Shown here in pieces: positions 12,701 to 23,839 of a DNA stretch of 64,000 nt. The notes beneath the pieces are model-generated. The model was not told the origin of the DNA. It saw only the letters and a list, made by a program, of their open reading frames with translations, and ran no database searches. Position numbers and translations under genes: made by a program. The DNA comes from Seriola aureovittata (lineage: Eukaryota; Chordata; Actinopteri; Carangiformes; Carangidae), in the NCBI RefSeq assembly GCF_021018895.1, contig NC_079372.1, positions 22,061,737 through 22,125,736 on the forward strand. Reading direction: 5' to 3'. How positions within the stretch are numbered: position 1 is the stretch's first letter; each line of letters opens with the position of its first letter.

Positions 12701-13208
12701 ATAAATTAGTTTGCCAAATTAAATTGGCAGAGTGTGACATCGAGTCTCTGGAGACGGGTCGAATCCCTCCACTTTACTCCACGCTGCAAAACAGATGTAG
12801 GTTTGTGTAAGTTGACACAAAAAAAAAAAACTGGACTCAAATCAAGGGTTTACACAATAAATTTATTGCCACTGTTAATATAGGCACTGCTGGCATGATA
12901 CCACACCAGTGTAAGAGCGGTGTGGTTTACTACAGGAACCGGAGCCAAGTCAGTCAGAGCTGTTTCTGCAGTGAGAACGCGGTGGATGGCGGTGGCGATG
13001 AAAATGAGCAAATGATCTGTAGGTTTTCTGTATTTTCCGTCCTCCGTCCCTCTGCTGCCTCCGTGTCACCGGGACGCAGTCACTGTCGGCCGAGGCAGAT
13101 GGCACGTGGATCGTGAAAGGGCAGCGCCCACCAATCCTCAGCCACCAACCCGGCAGCACCCACCTGGGTGCCACCTGTTCCACTTGTCTGTTTGACCCTC
13201 ATGCCAGC
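9725..13208. other. intronic stretch rich in polypurine/polypyrimidine runs
   Basis: GA-rich sequence at 9630-9920 is followed by a CT-rich block at about 10015-10100 and further purine runs at 10960-11050 and 12180-12255. A palindromic gctttaattaaagc lies at 10862-10875 in an otherwise ordinary AT-rich part. No exon is recognised. Confidence 0.5.
10015..10092. repeat. TTCC/CTTT polypyrimidine tract
   Basis: This is an imperfect tetranucleotide (TTCC)n with a few CTTT and CTGT variants, almost purely pyrimidine on the + strand for about 80 bp. Mirror-like symmetry makes it a triplex-prone (H-DNA) tract. Confidence 0.75.
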
Positions 13209-13221
13209 CACGCACGCATGT

Positions 13222-13285
<64 letters not shown>
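13209..13285. repeat. (CA)n microsatellite with CG-rich alternating head
   Basis: An unbroken pyrimidine-purine alternation of 77 bp starts cacgcacgcatgtgtgcgcg and continues as (CA)n to 13285. Confidence 0.9.
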
Positions 13286-13286
<1 letters not shown>

Positions 13287-13454
13287 ATGGACCACATGAC
13301 TAAAAACTGAGGAGAAAGAAGTAGCTTTTACACTTGTTTTTATTTTTGCGCTCCACCAACACCGCTGCGCCTACTCTTCTCTCAGTCTGTTGTTTCAGTT
13401 GAAAAGTTGAAAGTTAGAGACAAAAATATAAATAAACTCATGTTTTTTCAAATA

Positions 13455-13620
13455 TGCATGGAGGTTTCTTCCTGTTAAAGGAAGTTTTTCCTATCCACTG
13501 TCACCAAGTGCTGCTCATGGTGGCAACTGTCGTTTTTCTCTCTATAATCTTGTCAGGTCTTGCCCTGACTCTTTAAAGCGCTTTGAGATAATGTGTGTTC
13601 ATACAAATAAAATTTAATTC
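13455..13620 (+). mobile_element. 3' end of a non-LTR retrotransposon (LINE fragment)
   Basis: The markers ggaggtttcttcctgttaaa, ggaagtttttcctatccact, gctcatggtgg, ttaaagcgctttgagata and the end tacaaataaaatttaattc are typical of the 3' terminus of an abundant teleost LINE family. The remnant has no reading frame. Family assignment (L2-like) is tentative. Confidence 0.6.
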
Positions 13621-13751
13621 ATGCGTGGTGAAGGTTAACTCCCACATTACAGCCTTTACCACTGTCTGGATCAGCCTCTGTGTATGTCCAGTGGATGCTG
13701 CAGCTGTCTTCCTCGCACGCCCCACACATGCTCTGAGCTGCTGTGGGAAAC

Positions 13752-13812
13752 TTAAAGGTCCCATATTGTATAAAGTGAGATTTTAAAGCAGGCTCTATAT
13801 TAATACTGTTTT
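13752..13812 (+). mobile_element. AAAGGTCCCATAT-type MITE, 5' fragment
   Basis: It starts ttaaaggtcccatattgta and keeps taaagtgagatttt and aaagcaggctctatattaat before similarity ends. This is the first 60 bp only. Confidence 0.65.
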
Positions 13813-14655
13813 AACCACCAAAATCATTCCCTGGCATTAACAAATTGGTTCATTTAAAAAAAAAAAAAAAAAGCCTATCATTGTTGTGCACAGTTTTAAT
13901 GTATCTAACCGTCAGAACTGAGGCTCAGACTCACTGAAAGCCACCAAAACCTTGTGGTGGATGTTCCGGTAAGAAGCTTGTTTACACCCTGAAGTTGACT
14001 GAGGCTATTCTCGTATCATCATGATGATTATCTCACCATGATGATTATCATACATAGTCTTTATTAATATCAATCTTTTCTTCAGTCGTCTGTAGTAACG
14101 CATATTAGAAATACCATTCATGGCATTGCAGGACATTACATGACTTCCCTCTCAAGTGCTTTTCCCAGTTTGATTTTTACAGCGGTGGTGTGGATTACCT
14201 CAGTGTGGGCCTTGAATAAGACTGCTTGTTCCAAAACAGATGTGGTGTGTTGCGCGGCACTCTAGCAGAGAGAATGAGCTCATTGTTTACAGTTGAACCT
14301 GGTGCTAATCTTTTCTGAAACGCTAACAGCTGCCTAACTGCACCCCCAGCCAGCCTGATATTGCCCCCCCTGGCCTCTATGTGTGCATGTGTGTGTGTGT
14401 TGGCCCTGGCAGACTCCAAAAGACCAACTAGGCGCCTGATGATTGCCACCCCCCCACTCAGAGCACCATCAACCCTATCCCAGTGCACTCCCCAAATCTA
14501 ATCTACGCAATGAAATCGATCGGCGTCACTGCTCGCTGCAGCCAATGCAGACTCGCCAGTGTTGGGTTGCCTACTTAAGCCCCCCCACCCCACCTCAACA
14601 GCGCCTAGGAGGGATTGGGTCAGATCACATTGGGGGACTTCAGCCCCCACGCACA

Positions 14656-14689
<34 letters not shown>
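14656..14689. repeat. (CA)n microsatellite
   Basis: About 17 uninterrupted CA units. Confidence 0.95.
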
Positions 14690-14692
<3 letters not shown>

Positions 14693-14856
14693 TTTTACAT
14701 CCAACTATGGTTACACAAACCTAGGCTGAGTGCGTGTGGTCATATGGTGGTTGCGAGTGAAGCGACAAATATGGAGCAGTGTTGCAGTGTGATGGCAGTG
14801 GTCGATAGGCTTCTTACACAACCTTTTTGATACCATCACACACAATCACTCACACA

Positions 14857-14858
<2 letters not shown>

Positions 14859-14909
<51 letters not shown>
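14859..14909. repeat. (CA)n microsatellite
   Basis: About 25 CA units, preceded by degenerate CA/CT repeats from 14838. Confidence 0.95.
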
Positions 14910-14911
<2 letters not shown>

Positions 14912-15059
14912 CTTTATCACTGGAACACAGTCCTACACACTGTGTTGGAAGTCATTTTTCATGACTAATCCAGTTAAATAACTAAGAGCTGTTGGCTTTG
15001 CAGGGGAGTGAACATAAAACTAGACGACTGGAGTGATGAAGCCAGTTGAGGGATGATAG

Positions 15060-15260
15060 TTGTACTCCCCCCTAATTGACTTAAGTGCCCTCATTAGTCT
15101 TGGGCCATTAGCACCTCAGCTTCGTTCTAACTCACCACGTCTAATTGCAGTCCGTGGCGCTTATCTGCAGTTGTGAGCACGACGGCCTGTTACAGCTTCC
15201 TGCTCCAACACCGGTAAACTTTGGCCTTGTATTAATGTATTCTCTGTGAAATTCAAAGCG
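15060..15260. promoter_or_regulatory. candidate conserved non-coding element
   Basis: This is a simple-repeat-free block with clustered homeodomain-like cores (cctaattgactt, ctcattagtc, gtctaattgcag) and a GATA-like cttatctgc. The judgement is by appearance only. Confidence 0.22.
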
Positions 15261-16164
15261 GTGCGTGGTTTCACCTCGATGGCAGTGACGAGACGTGCAA
15301 GTTTCCCTTCCTTTAAATGTATTTTTTATGGGCTGTAGAGGGAGAGGCTGGGCCCTTGTTTGTGGCGAGCAGTGGAGTTAAAGACAGTTTGATGTTAATT
15401 TCCCTGCACTTAAGCCCACAGGCGGCTTCCTGCCTGCTTCAGCACTTGATGCATTTTTTATTTTTCTTGTGCCTTTCTTCCCCCTACCCCTTTCTCCTGT
15501 CCTTCTTATATGTTCTGCCTCTGTGTTTTTTTTGTCTTCCTACTTTCTCCTCTCTGGTGCAGAACTGTAATCTCCCTCCCTCATGATTGGACAAAATAAA
15601 GGAAATAGGGAAGTGGAGGAAATGGCCATTTCCTCTTGTTGCTACCACACTGGCTTCATACATCCTATTCCCTTTTCCCCTCTCTCCTTACTCTGTTTTG
15701 TTTAGTGTGTATATGAAAGGCTTATCTTCACATGTTGTCTTGGGGGAGATAAAATGATGAGACTGTAGAATGAAGAGAAAAAAGAGCATTTGGGACAGAG
15801 CACGAGAAAGGAAAGAGGGAGACCTCTCAGGGAAGTAGAGCCAGTGGAAAATCTCCAGGCCTGCCAGTTCCAACTGGTACATTCTTGACTGTGGACACAA
15901 CACTTTTATTTCTCCAGCCCTGTAAGAGAAAGACTCTCCAACTTAAGCTCTTTCCCCTCTGTTCACAACCTTCTGAGGTGTCCCAGTGGGCAGATAAGCC
16001 CCCAAAAGTTTTTGGCATCATTGCTGCAACCTCCAGAACTCATTGTCAAAGTGGACAAAAGAGGTCAGGAACAGTTAACTGTTTGTTCCCTCACTGGGTG
16101 GAACCTAAGGTACCTAAGGTCATGACCTTTGGGAAGTGACAGAAAGAATGAAATCGTGGGTATA

Positions 16165-16493
16165 AATGGAGGGAGCTCTGAGTAGAGTTGCTGCCCCTTC
16201 TGTGTCGAAAGGAACCAGTTGAAGTGGTTAGGGCATCTGGTTGGGATGTCTCCTGGGCGCCCTCCAATGGAGGTCTTCCAGGCACACCCAACTGGAAGGA
16301 GGCCTCGAGGTAGACCCAGAACACGCTGGAGAAATTATATATTTCATCTGGCCAGGGAACGCCTTGGGATCCCCCAGGAGGAGCTGGAAAATGTTGCTGG
16401 GGAGAGGGATGTCTGAACTACTTTGCTTGAACCGCTGTCACTGCAACCCGACCTCGGATATGCGGATGAAAATGGATGGATGGACTTTACAGG
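16165..16493 (+). mobile_element. 3' end of a teleost non-LTR retrotransposon (Rex/RTE-like)
   Basis: A frame at 16219-16416 encodes WLGHLVGMSPGRPPMEVF, then the Arg-rich signature GRRPRGRPRTRWRNYI and LGIPQEELENVAGERDV. This is the well-known C-terminal tail of an abundant fish LINE reverse transcriptase polyprotein. The DNA ends in cggatgaaaatggatggatgg, a short GATG tandem tail typical of its 3' terminus. The reverse transcriptase itself is absent, so this is a dead 5'-truncated copy. Family name (Rex3/RTE-like) is from memory and uncertain. Confidence 0.8.
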
Positions 16494-17647
16494 GTCAGGC
16501 CTTGACCCTTACAATATTATAGAGAAAAACCCAACAGTTCCCACTGTGAACCAGAGGTGACTGGTTGGGATGAGAGGAGCTAAATGGTGGAGAGGGAATA
16601 TAGAAAATACGATTGTAGCTTTATGCTAGCGGTTTCTGCAATCATCAGAATTTTCTGTTGATCAACAAATTAAATGATTAATCATTTAAGCTCTACTGTG
16701 TTTATTAAAAAGGAAATCTGGCTCAGCCGTTCCCAAATGTGCGTTGACACATTTTTTTTGTTTTTAAATCCATCAGTTCTTCAAGTGGACCATCCTTTAT
16801 GAAGTCAGCCATGCTGTGAACATTAGCATTAGCATTTGTACCCGCAGCAAAAAGCCAGCCAAGTCCCCAGCACTGATAAAGCCTCATTTGCCCCAAAAAA
16901 CAATGAGCTCACTGAGGGAAGAACGCACACAAACACACATGCAACCGATACCAAAAGTTGTGTAGCATTGTGCTAAACTGATAAAATGGAGATTACAGCC
17001 GGGGCAGTTTTATCTGGAGTTTCTCAGCATTGAAACGACGGCCCGCAAATTCAATCTGTGATTGAGAGGAATTAGTTTTTTTCTTCTGAGGGAGCAGATG
17101 AAAGTAACTGTGTGTTCCACAGCGCAGTAACAAAACAGACCGTGATAAGTCTGTCTGGAAACCTTGTCTCCTCGGCCTCAGACATAACAGATGAGTGCGA
17201 TTTGAGATTGGAGGGGGGTTGAGTGGGGGGAGAAGGAAGAGGAGGAGGTGGTGGGGGTGTTACATAGTTTACCAAATGCAATTATGTAACTGTGTCATGG
17301 TTGCAGAGGATGGGGAAATGAGGAGGGTGGGAGGCGTCTGGACAAGAGAAAAGACCTTGTACTTAACAGGAAGAAAAGCCTCAGATCATTGAGGAATCTG
17401 GTAAAACGTCCTCTTAGTAAGTCCAGATGTGATGTTTCTTAAGATGAAATATATAGATAAAGAACGCAAAGGCTAAAAACATACATAAAAAACAATAATA
17501 TTTTCAAGTTTTGGCTCCTATTTTTTGTGTTTATAGGTTTCATAGCACATAATAGTATCAGCAGGGTCTCTGTCATGGTGCAGGGTTTTAAATTGACAGG
17601 GACAGACAGGACAAAACACTTGAGTGATTGAGGTTAAAGGATGTGTA

Positions 17648-17661
17648 AAGAGAGAGAGAGC

Positions 17662-17697
<36 letters not shown>

Positions 17698-17703
17698 GAG
17701 AGA
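17648..17703. repeat. (GA)n microsatellite
   Basis: About 28 GA units with two GC interruptions. Confidence 0.95.
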
Positions 17704-17849
17704 CAGTAACAGACAGTTGACAGAGTCCAGAGACAGCTGATAGAGAGTCTGTGACGTCTTCTGCCACAGTCTGACTCTCTGGCTCTTGTCTGTGTGTCAC
17801 GTACACTTTTCCCATAGCTACCACCGGTGCTCGCCCTCCCTCCCTTTCC

Positions 17850-17883
17850 CTCTCTCTTCTCTCTCTCTCTCTCTCTCTCTCTC
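17850..17883. repeat. (CT)n microsatellite
   Basis: A CT array with one TTC interruption. It is complementary to the GA array about 150 bp upstream. Confidence 0.95.
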
Positions 17884-18354
17884 AGCCTAGATATCCCAGA
17901 GGGCCGTGGGGGTTTGCTCAGGGCAGCGGGGCTGATTGTCCAGAGAAACAGACGGCTGGTCGATTGGCCTGGTGCTGGCCAGTGTCAGCTGACAGTGACC
18001 GTGTGTGTATGTGTGTGTGTGTATGTAATGTATGCCCTCCCTAATGAATGTGTGCATTTCAGATAAAGAAAAATCACATTATTTATGAGACCTGGCATTC
18101 AGAATGTAGGTTGCCAGAGCTTTCCCAATGGCGGGAGAGTTGCAGCAAATCCATCCATGGTTCAGATTTTAGTTAATGGTCTTATTTTTTTGATGTGTTT
18201 ATGATGCGTATCTCTATCAGCTTCAGGACACACTGCCTAGTGACCATCAGCTACTTATTCTGTTGGTTGGTTATTTGGAAATCAATTTGTCAATGCTAAA
18301 AATTTCAAAAACATCCTGCACAGACATCGCCTTTGTTTCTTCGTTTTTGTTTTC

Positions 18355-18856
18355 AAAGGTTACATGTTTTCCACTTTTCCACTGTTTCATTTAAAGTGTT
18401 GATCCATAAGAAGATATATTGGTGGTTTTAAGAACCAAAACCATCTCAATGTATTTTTACATCTCCTCTCTCAGCCTTCTCTCTGGCAGGTCAGTCAGCC
18501 AATCAGAAGAGAGGCTCTGACCCTCTCTTCTGATTGGCTGACTGTTTCCTCAGTGATTGAATAAAAATATAGCAGATTAACACTCAAATAAACCACATCC
18601 TGCAAGGTTGGATGGGGGGTCTGAATGGGCGGGGCTTGGGGCATGGCTGAGGGCGAAGACTGCTTTGTTGTGACATCACAAAGTTACAGAAATCCTGGCG
18701 GCTCGATTTAAGGCTTCGTTTCTGAATACAGGCTGTGTGCATTTCTCTGTGGACTGAGGCTTTGATACTTTCACAGTATTAATATAGAACCTAGACCTGC
18801 TTCATAATCAAAAAAGAGACATGGAAATCTCACTTTATTGAATATGGGACCTTTAA
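18355..18856 (-). mobile_element. AAAGGTCCCATAT-type MITE, full length
   Basis: The copy spans about 500 bp with both termini: degenerate aaaggttacatgtttt on one side and aatatgggacctttaa on the other. It carries the central perfect inverted repeat at 18492-18514 / 18522-18544, containing agccaatcag and its complement. It has no coding capacity. Confidence 0.8.
18492..18544. repeat. perfect 23-bp inverted repeat with two CCAAT boxes
   Basis: Arms 18492-18514 and 18522-18544 are exact reverse complements with a 7-base spacer (ctctgac). Each arm contains cagccaatcag or its complement, which fits the NF-Y CCAAT consensus. Confidence 0.9.
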
Positions 18857-21292
18857 ATTCACTTCAATTGCGCATTGATGAAAATACCGTCTTAAAGTTG
18901 GTTTGGGAAACCAAGCCTGCAATCATTTGATGGTTACAGTGGCATCACTGCATGTGCGTCCCCACTTTGCAGTGAGAGAGAAAAGAAGGTCGAGCTGTGC
19001 AAGTTGCTTCTTTTGCTGCTGTTTTCCACCGATTCAGACGCTCTCTGATATGTGTGGGTTTCATTGAACAATTTGCGTCTTAGGAAATGGCTTGGAAGTC
19101 AGCCTTCCCCCTGCTTCTCTGGCCAGGAAACGCCAAACGTCTGAGATTCGTCATTTGTTCCATCTGGCAGACCCAGTGGAGGGTTTGGAGGGGCCGAGGG
19201 TGCTTACATAACTAAAACAAATATCCAACATTTTAGGGGATTACATCATAAGAATGGGATCAAATTGGTAGGTTTAGTTGTGTTTATGTGCTGGGAAGGT
19301 GCATCGCTGCACACTGTTGTCAGAGCAAAAGATTTGTGTAAAATCACTGTGTGGCAGCTGATATGAATAATTTGATGATCAAATTACATTATATGTGTTG
19401 AGCACATCATGTCATGTCTCACCAGGTGATGTTGTCATGAGTAACAGTCTTACAGGGCTCTTCTAAAGATGTATTGTCTGGCATATTATTCCATTTGCCA
19501 GTTTTGGAAACATTATTATAGGGTTTCTGGATTATTATTCTTGCAGATTGAAATGCTTATTGCCTTTAGCAGGCGACTTGCCGAATGACGTCTATGTTCA
19601 AAACTTTGTTCTAGCCCCCCCACCCTCCTCGTCCTGCTGGAACCGCTCTAAAATAAGGCGTGAGTGCCTCACGAAGAGAGAGAGGGGAGGAAAGAAAAAA
19701 GGCTTTCGCACACACCGACTGAATGATGGATTTTATTTGGTCTCTGTTTGCTGAGCCCGAGCTTGGCTGTGTTGGTCTGTTATGTCGGTTTCTATGGTGA
19801 AAAACACAGGCCATGCCAGACTCCAAGTAGTACAAGAAATAAAAAAATAAAAAAGCATGTGCAAGGACAGGGAGAGGGGCGGCGGCGGGGTAACGAGGGA
19901 AACTTGATTCCAAGAATTCGGAGGGTGTGGAATCACAGAGAGCAAGACACAACAGACAGAAAGTATATGTGCTGCAGAGCAAAAAAAAAAAAAGGAGCAA
20001 AGGCAGAGCAGCAACAGCCTCTTTCGACACTCAGTGAAAAAACTGAGTCAAATAGAAATAAACTGGCAGCTCAGAAAAGTCCCGTCTCTGAAGTTGCACC
20101 TTTCTAAAACAAAGAAACAAGAGGGTTTGACAAACTCGACTCTCTAAAGGCTCATACAAAATCAAGCTGCAGAGCAAAGTTTGAGAGCTCGTAGGCATTT
20201 ACATGAGCCACTGCACTCAAGACTCAATAGTGCATTATGCAAAATTGAAATTATTCACTTAATGGAGAGGGTGAATCAGATGAATTCCATTTCAGTTCTT
20301 TTGGCTCATTATAGGTCCTTCTAAAGTGTGCAAATAACATGAGTGCACGATGAGCTGCTCTTAGCATAATAGAGGAAGGTTAGGTAAAGCAGGACACAGC
20401 TCACCGGATGTTGAAAGTACACAGCTTGTGTACTGGTCAACAACAACAACAAAAACACCTTAACTCAAGGTCTCTTTACTATTTTGTTCAGGTGCTTTAA
20501 TATACATTTCACAGTCTTACTAAACACATGGGGTGTGCTTGGTTGATTTGTCTGTAAAAATCACCAAATTAAGCAATTAGGGGTGATTTTTAGATTTACA
20601 GCTAAGGCTTATTTTCAGGATAAAATAACTATAAAATGAACAACATTTCATAGACCAGCACAGTTCACAACCTTTTCTCATAGCACACTTGAAAATATTG
20701 GCGGCCCACATCCGACCCCATAACAATACAGAGGCCAAATATGGGCTGAGACATATTTTGGAAAAAAAACCCAAAACATCTATGTTCCTCAAAGAGTGTT
20801 TGTGTGTTTGTATCCGTACCAAAATTCAGGTTTTACACTTGCATCAGAAAGATACCTGTCCCTGGCCACAGCCGTTCAGTGTAGCATCAACCTGTCACAT
20901 TGGTAAAACCATTGACGCTAACACATGCAGCATCACACAGACACTGTGCTGTAATTGCTTCGCTCTCCTGCCTGAAGTCCATTCAGAGACAGAGCGAGCT
21001 TCAGTTCAGTTAACAGTGCTAATCCCACATTTCAGCATGAACAGAGCTGTTGCTTATTCATGCCGCTTCCTCTCCATGAATGAAAGATGAGGTGCATTAG
21101 CGCATGCTGACATGTGATTGATAGTGCGTGTGTGTGCAGTGTGTGTGTGTGTGTGTGTGTGAATGAGAGATGAGGTATGTTAGCAGTGTCAAAGTCGGAT
21201 TGATGGGGTTCATTTTATTTAACAGATTGAAGTGAGTGAAAGGTCAGCTGTGAGTGCAAGGCTGCTGCTACTACTCTGCCATTTCCTTGATT

Positions 21293-21293
<1 letters not shown>

Positions 21294-21323
<30 letters not shown>
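21294..21323. repeat. (GT)n microsatellite
   Basis: About 15 GT units. Confidence 0.95.
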
Positions 21324-21324
<1 letters not shown>

Positions 21325-21683
21325 TGCAGGTGTTCAAAAATGTTTAGACTAAATCAAGACGCTCTTTTTTTTTTTGTCAGTCTGCTGTACACGCAGCTGC
21401 ATTGAGTCTCTTTGTTCATCATTTCACATCTGTGTGTGTGTCTGTGTCTGTGTGTGTGTCTCATGCCCGTACCTGCTCGTCTGTTATCAGTCCATCTATC
21501 TGCAGCTTAGCTCATGGTATGCAGCTCACCTGCAGTAACAGAACTCCCACACACAAACTGTGCCAGCACACACATGTTTTTGTGTGTGTGTGTGTGTGTG
21601 TTGGCTCAGACACAGTTACTGAGTCCAGAAGTAAGGTAGTCAGCACATATTGGCACACAGTGCTACAGAAATGCACGTTGGCT

Positions 21684-21726
21684 CACACACACGCACGCAC
21701 ACACACGCACGCACGCACACATGCAC

Positions 21727-21770
<44 letters not shown>
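21684..21770. repeat. compound (CA)n/(CACG)n microsatellite
   Basis: CA units are mixed with cgcacgcacg and cacatatac variants, then a pure CA run to 21770. Confidence 0.9.
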
Positions 21771-22639
21771 TCACACTTCTCATGCCTAGTATTGCCTTTC
21801 TACAAACAGGCGAGGTGAGGTGAGTCACTCGCAGTCTCTTTGCCCTTCCACTCATGCTGTTAGTGTGTGTGTGTGCAGTCAGCACTCTCCCACGCACGCA
21901 CACACGCATTCACACACACACACACACACTTTCACACGCACACATTAACACACCAAAAATTGAGCCAAATCCATGGGCAAACAGATGTCACTCTGACCGA
22001 AAAAACAACAACAGTGTACAGCTTGTCTCTGGCAGGTCGTGGTGATCCCTGCTCTCCGCTGTGGGCACCCTCTGTGTATGTGTGTTTATATGTGTGTGCG
22101 CACACCCGCACACGCGCATGTATGTGTGTGTCAGGTGACTCAGGTCACATAGGATCAGTCACACCGGGGTCTGCTTTGACTCTGTATCAACAGTTTAGTC
22201 TACACTTCTCTACAAAAGCCATGGGTTTACCAGTTGCCACGGTGACGGCTCTGGTTCTCCTGTGTGATTGGCTACCTCCATCGTTCACTGCCGGTGAGCT
22301 AGAAGTGTTTACTACATCCACGGATGAATGCCTTGACCCCAGTGACACAGCAGACCTCGACTGACTTTGCTTTACACTGATATTGATGTTTTTTTATTCT
22401 GTTTATTCTACCACACACAGTATATTCATATACTTTTCTCTGGCGTTGTTGTGAGAGTAAAACCCTCTAAGAAGTAGTAATACATTGTTTTTCATTCTTC
22501 ATCATAATAAAATTAAATGACTGATATGCAGAAAATAAATTAACATAAATTTCGAGAGCCTGATTGATGCCTTTGTTATAGTCATTTATCAAGCACAAAT
22601 GCCAAATATGCACTAGTTCCAGAAATGATCTTTTTTGTA

Positions 22640-23039
22640 TGCACTTCTTGTATGAAGTGTTGACCCACATGAAGATATATTTGTGGTTTTAAGAATCAAA
22701 AAACCATCTAAATGTAGTTTTTACATCTCCTCTCTAAGGCTTATCTCTGAAGCTCTAGTAACAACACGTCGGTGAGCCAATCAGAAGAGATGTTCTGAGC
22801 CTCTTCTGTGATTGGCTGACTTTTTTCTGAGTGATCTAATAAAAATATAGCAAATTTCAGGTAAACACTCAGAGAAACCAAATCCTGCAAGGTTGGCTGG
22901 TGGGTCCAGGTGGGCGGGGCTTGGGGTATGGCTGATGGCAGTGACTGTTTTGTTGTGACAGTATTAATATAGAACCTAGACCTGCTTTATAATCAAAGAA
23001 GACATGGAAATCTCACTTTATACAATATGGGACCTTTAA
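22640..23039 (-). mobile_element. AAAGGTCCCATAT-type MITE, internally deleted
   Basis: It shares gaagatatatttgtggtttt, gagccaatcagaagaga, gtgattggctgac, aatcctgcaaggttggctgg and the end tatacaatatgggaccttta with the other copies. A segment near the cacagcctgtattcag block is missing, and the outer left terminus is degraded. Confidence 0.75.
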
Positions 23040-23781
23040 GCTGTTAGACGTATAGTCAGGCAGTAAACCGGTCGGTGAGATGGTCAGTCATGTGGCGTTT
23101 CCAGGCCTGAGACACTCCAGGGGACTTTTCTCAAACTAATCGACTGTAACTTCAGAGCTGTCTGCTGGTCACAAGGGCATGGCTGCTGGCCCAGGTGTGT
23201 GTCTGTGTGTGTGAGTGAAGCTGTATCCGAGGAAGGCACGGCAGTTAACACATCCCAACACATCCCACTAAACAAACCTTGATTGATGAGACAGCAGCCG
23301 ATCTGCCGTTCCAGCCCCCTTAGACAGAAGCTGGAGGCAGGCCCAGTGTAGACACACACACACATACACACACAGAGGGTTTTCCACTTTGCTGTGGCAA
23401 CAACAAGAGCTGAAGAACATACATCAAGTTGTTTCCAGGTTCATCAGCCTCCAAACTGGCTTTTATTTAACTTTCATCAGCTGCTGATGAAGCCTCAAGA
23501 AAAACAGGGTTCATTTTGCTCTGTAAATGGCGGTCGCCTCAACAGCTATGGTCTTATTTGGTTCTCTGTTTGAGAACCCTGCGCCACTGCACAGTATAAA
23601 AGTTCTGCCATAAGAAACGAACTGAGAGTGTCCGACACCACGTCGCTCCCCTCATTGCTGGTTCGTTTCAGAATATGTTAGCAGTGTAGCCAGCTCCCCT
23701 CAGGCTCACACTTACTATAAAACCAATCCTTTTTAATTAAGACATATTCTAGTGAGGAAAGAACTGCTACCCCCACATCCA

Positions 23782-23790
23782 AACACACAC

Positions 23791-23830
<40 letters not shown>

Positions 23831-23839
23831 ACACACACA
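23782..23839. repeat. (CA)n microsatellite
   Basis: About 28 units with a CG and two TA interruptions. Confidence 0.95.

Larger units (their letters stand above)
13813..16164. other. intronic stretch with two CA arrays and a candidate conserved block
   Basis: A(17)-like tract near 13855, CA arrays at 14656-14689 and 14859-14909, and a possible conserved block at 15060-15260. No exon is recognised. Confidence 0.5.
16494..18354. other. intronic stretch with GA and CT arrays
   Basis: Apart from the GA array (17648-17703) and the CT array (17850-17883) I recognise nothing here. Confidence 0.5.
18857..22639. other. intronic stretch with GT/CA microsatellites
   Basis: Arrays lie at 21127-21161, 21294-21323, 21580-21601, 21684-21770 and 21911-21929. 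A simple-repeat-free AT-balanced block at about 20195-20345 is otherwise unremarkable. No exon is recognised. Confidence 0.5.
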
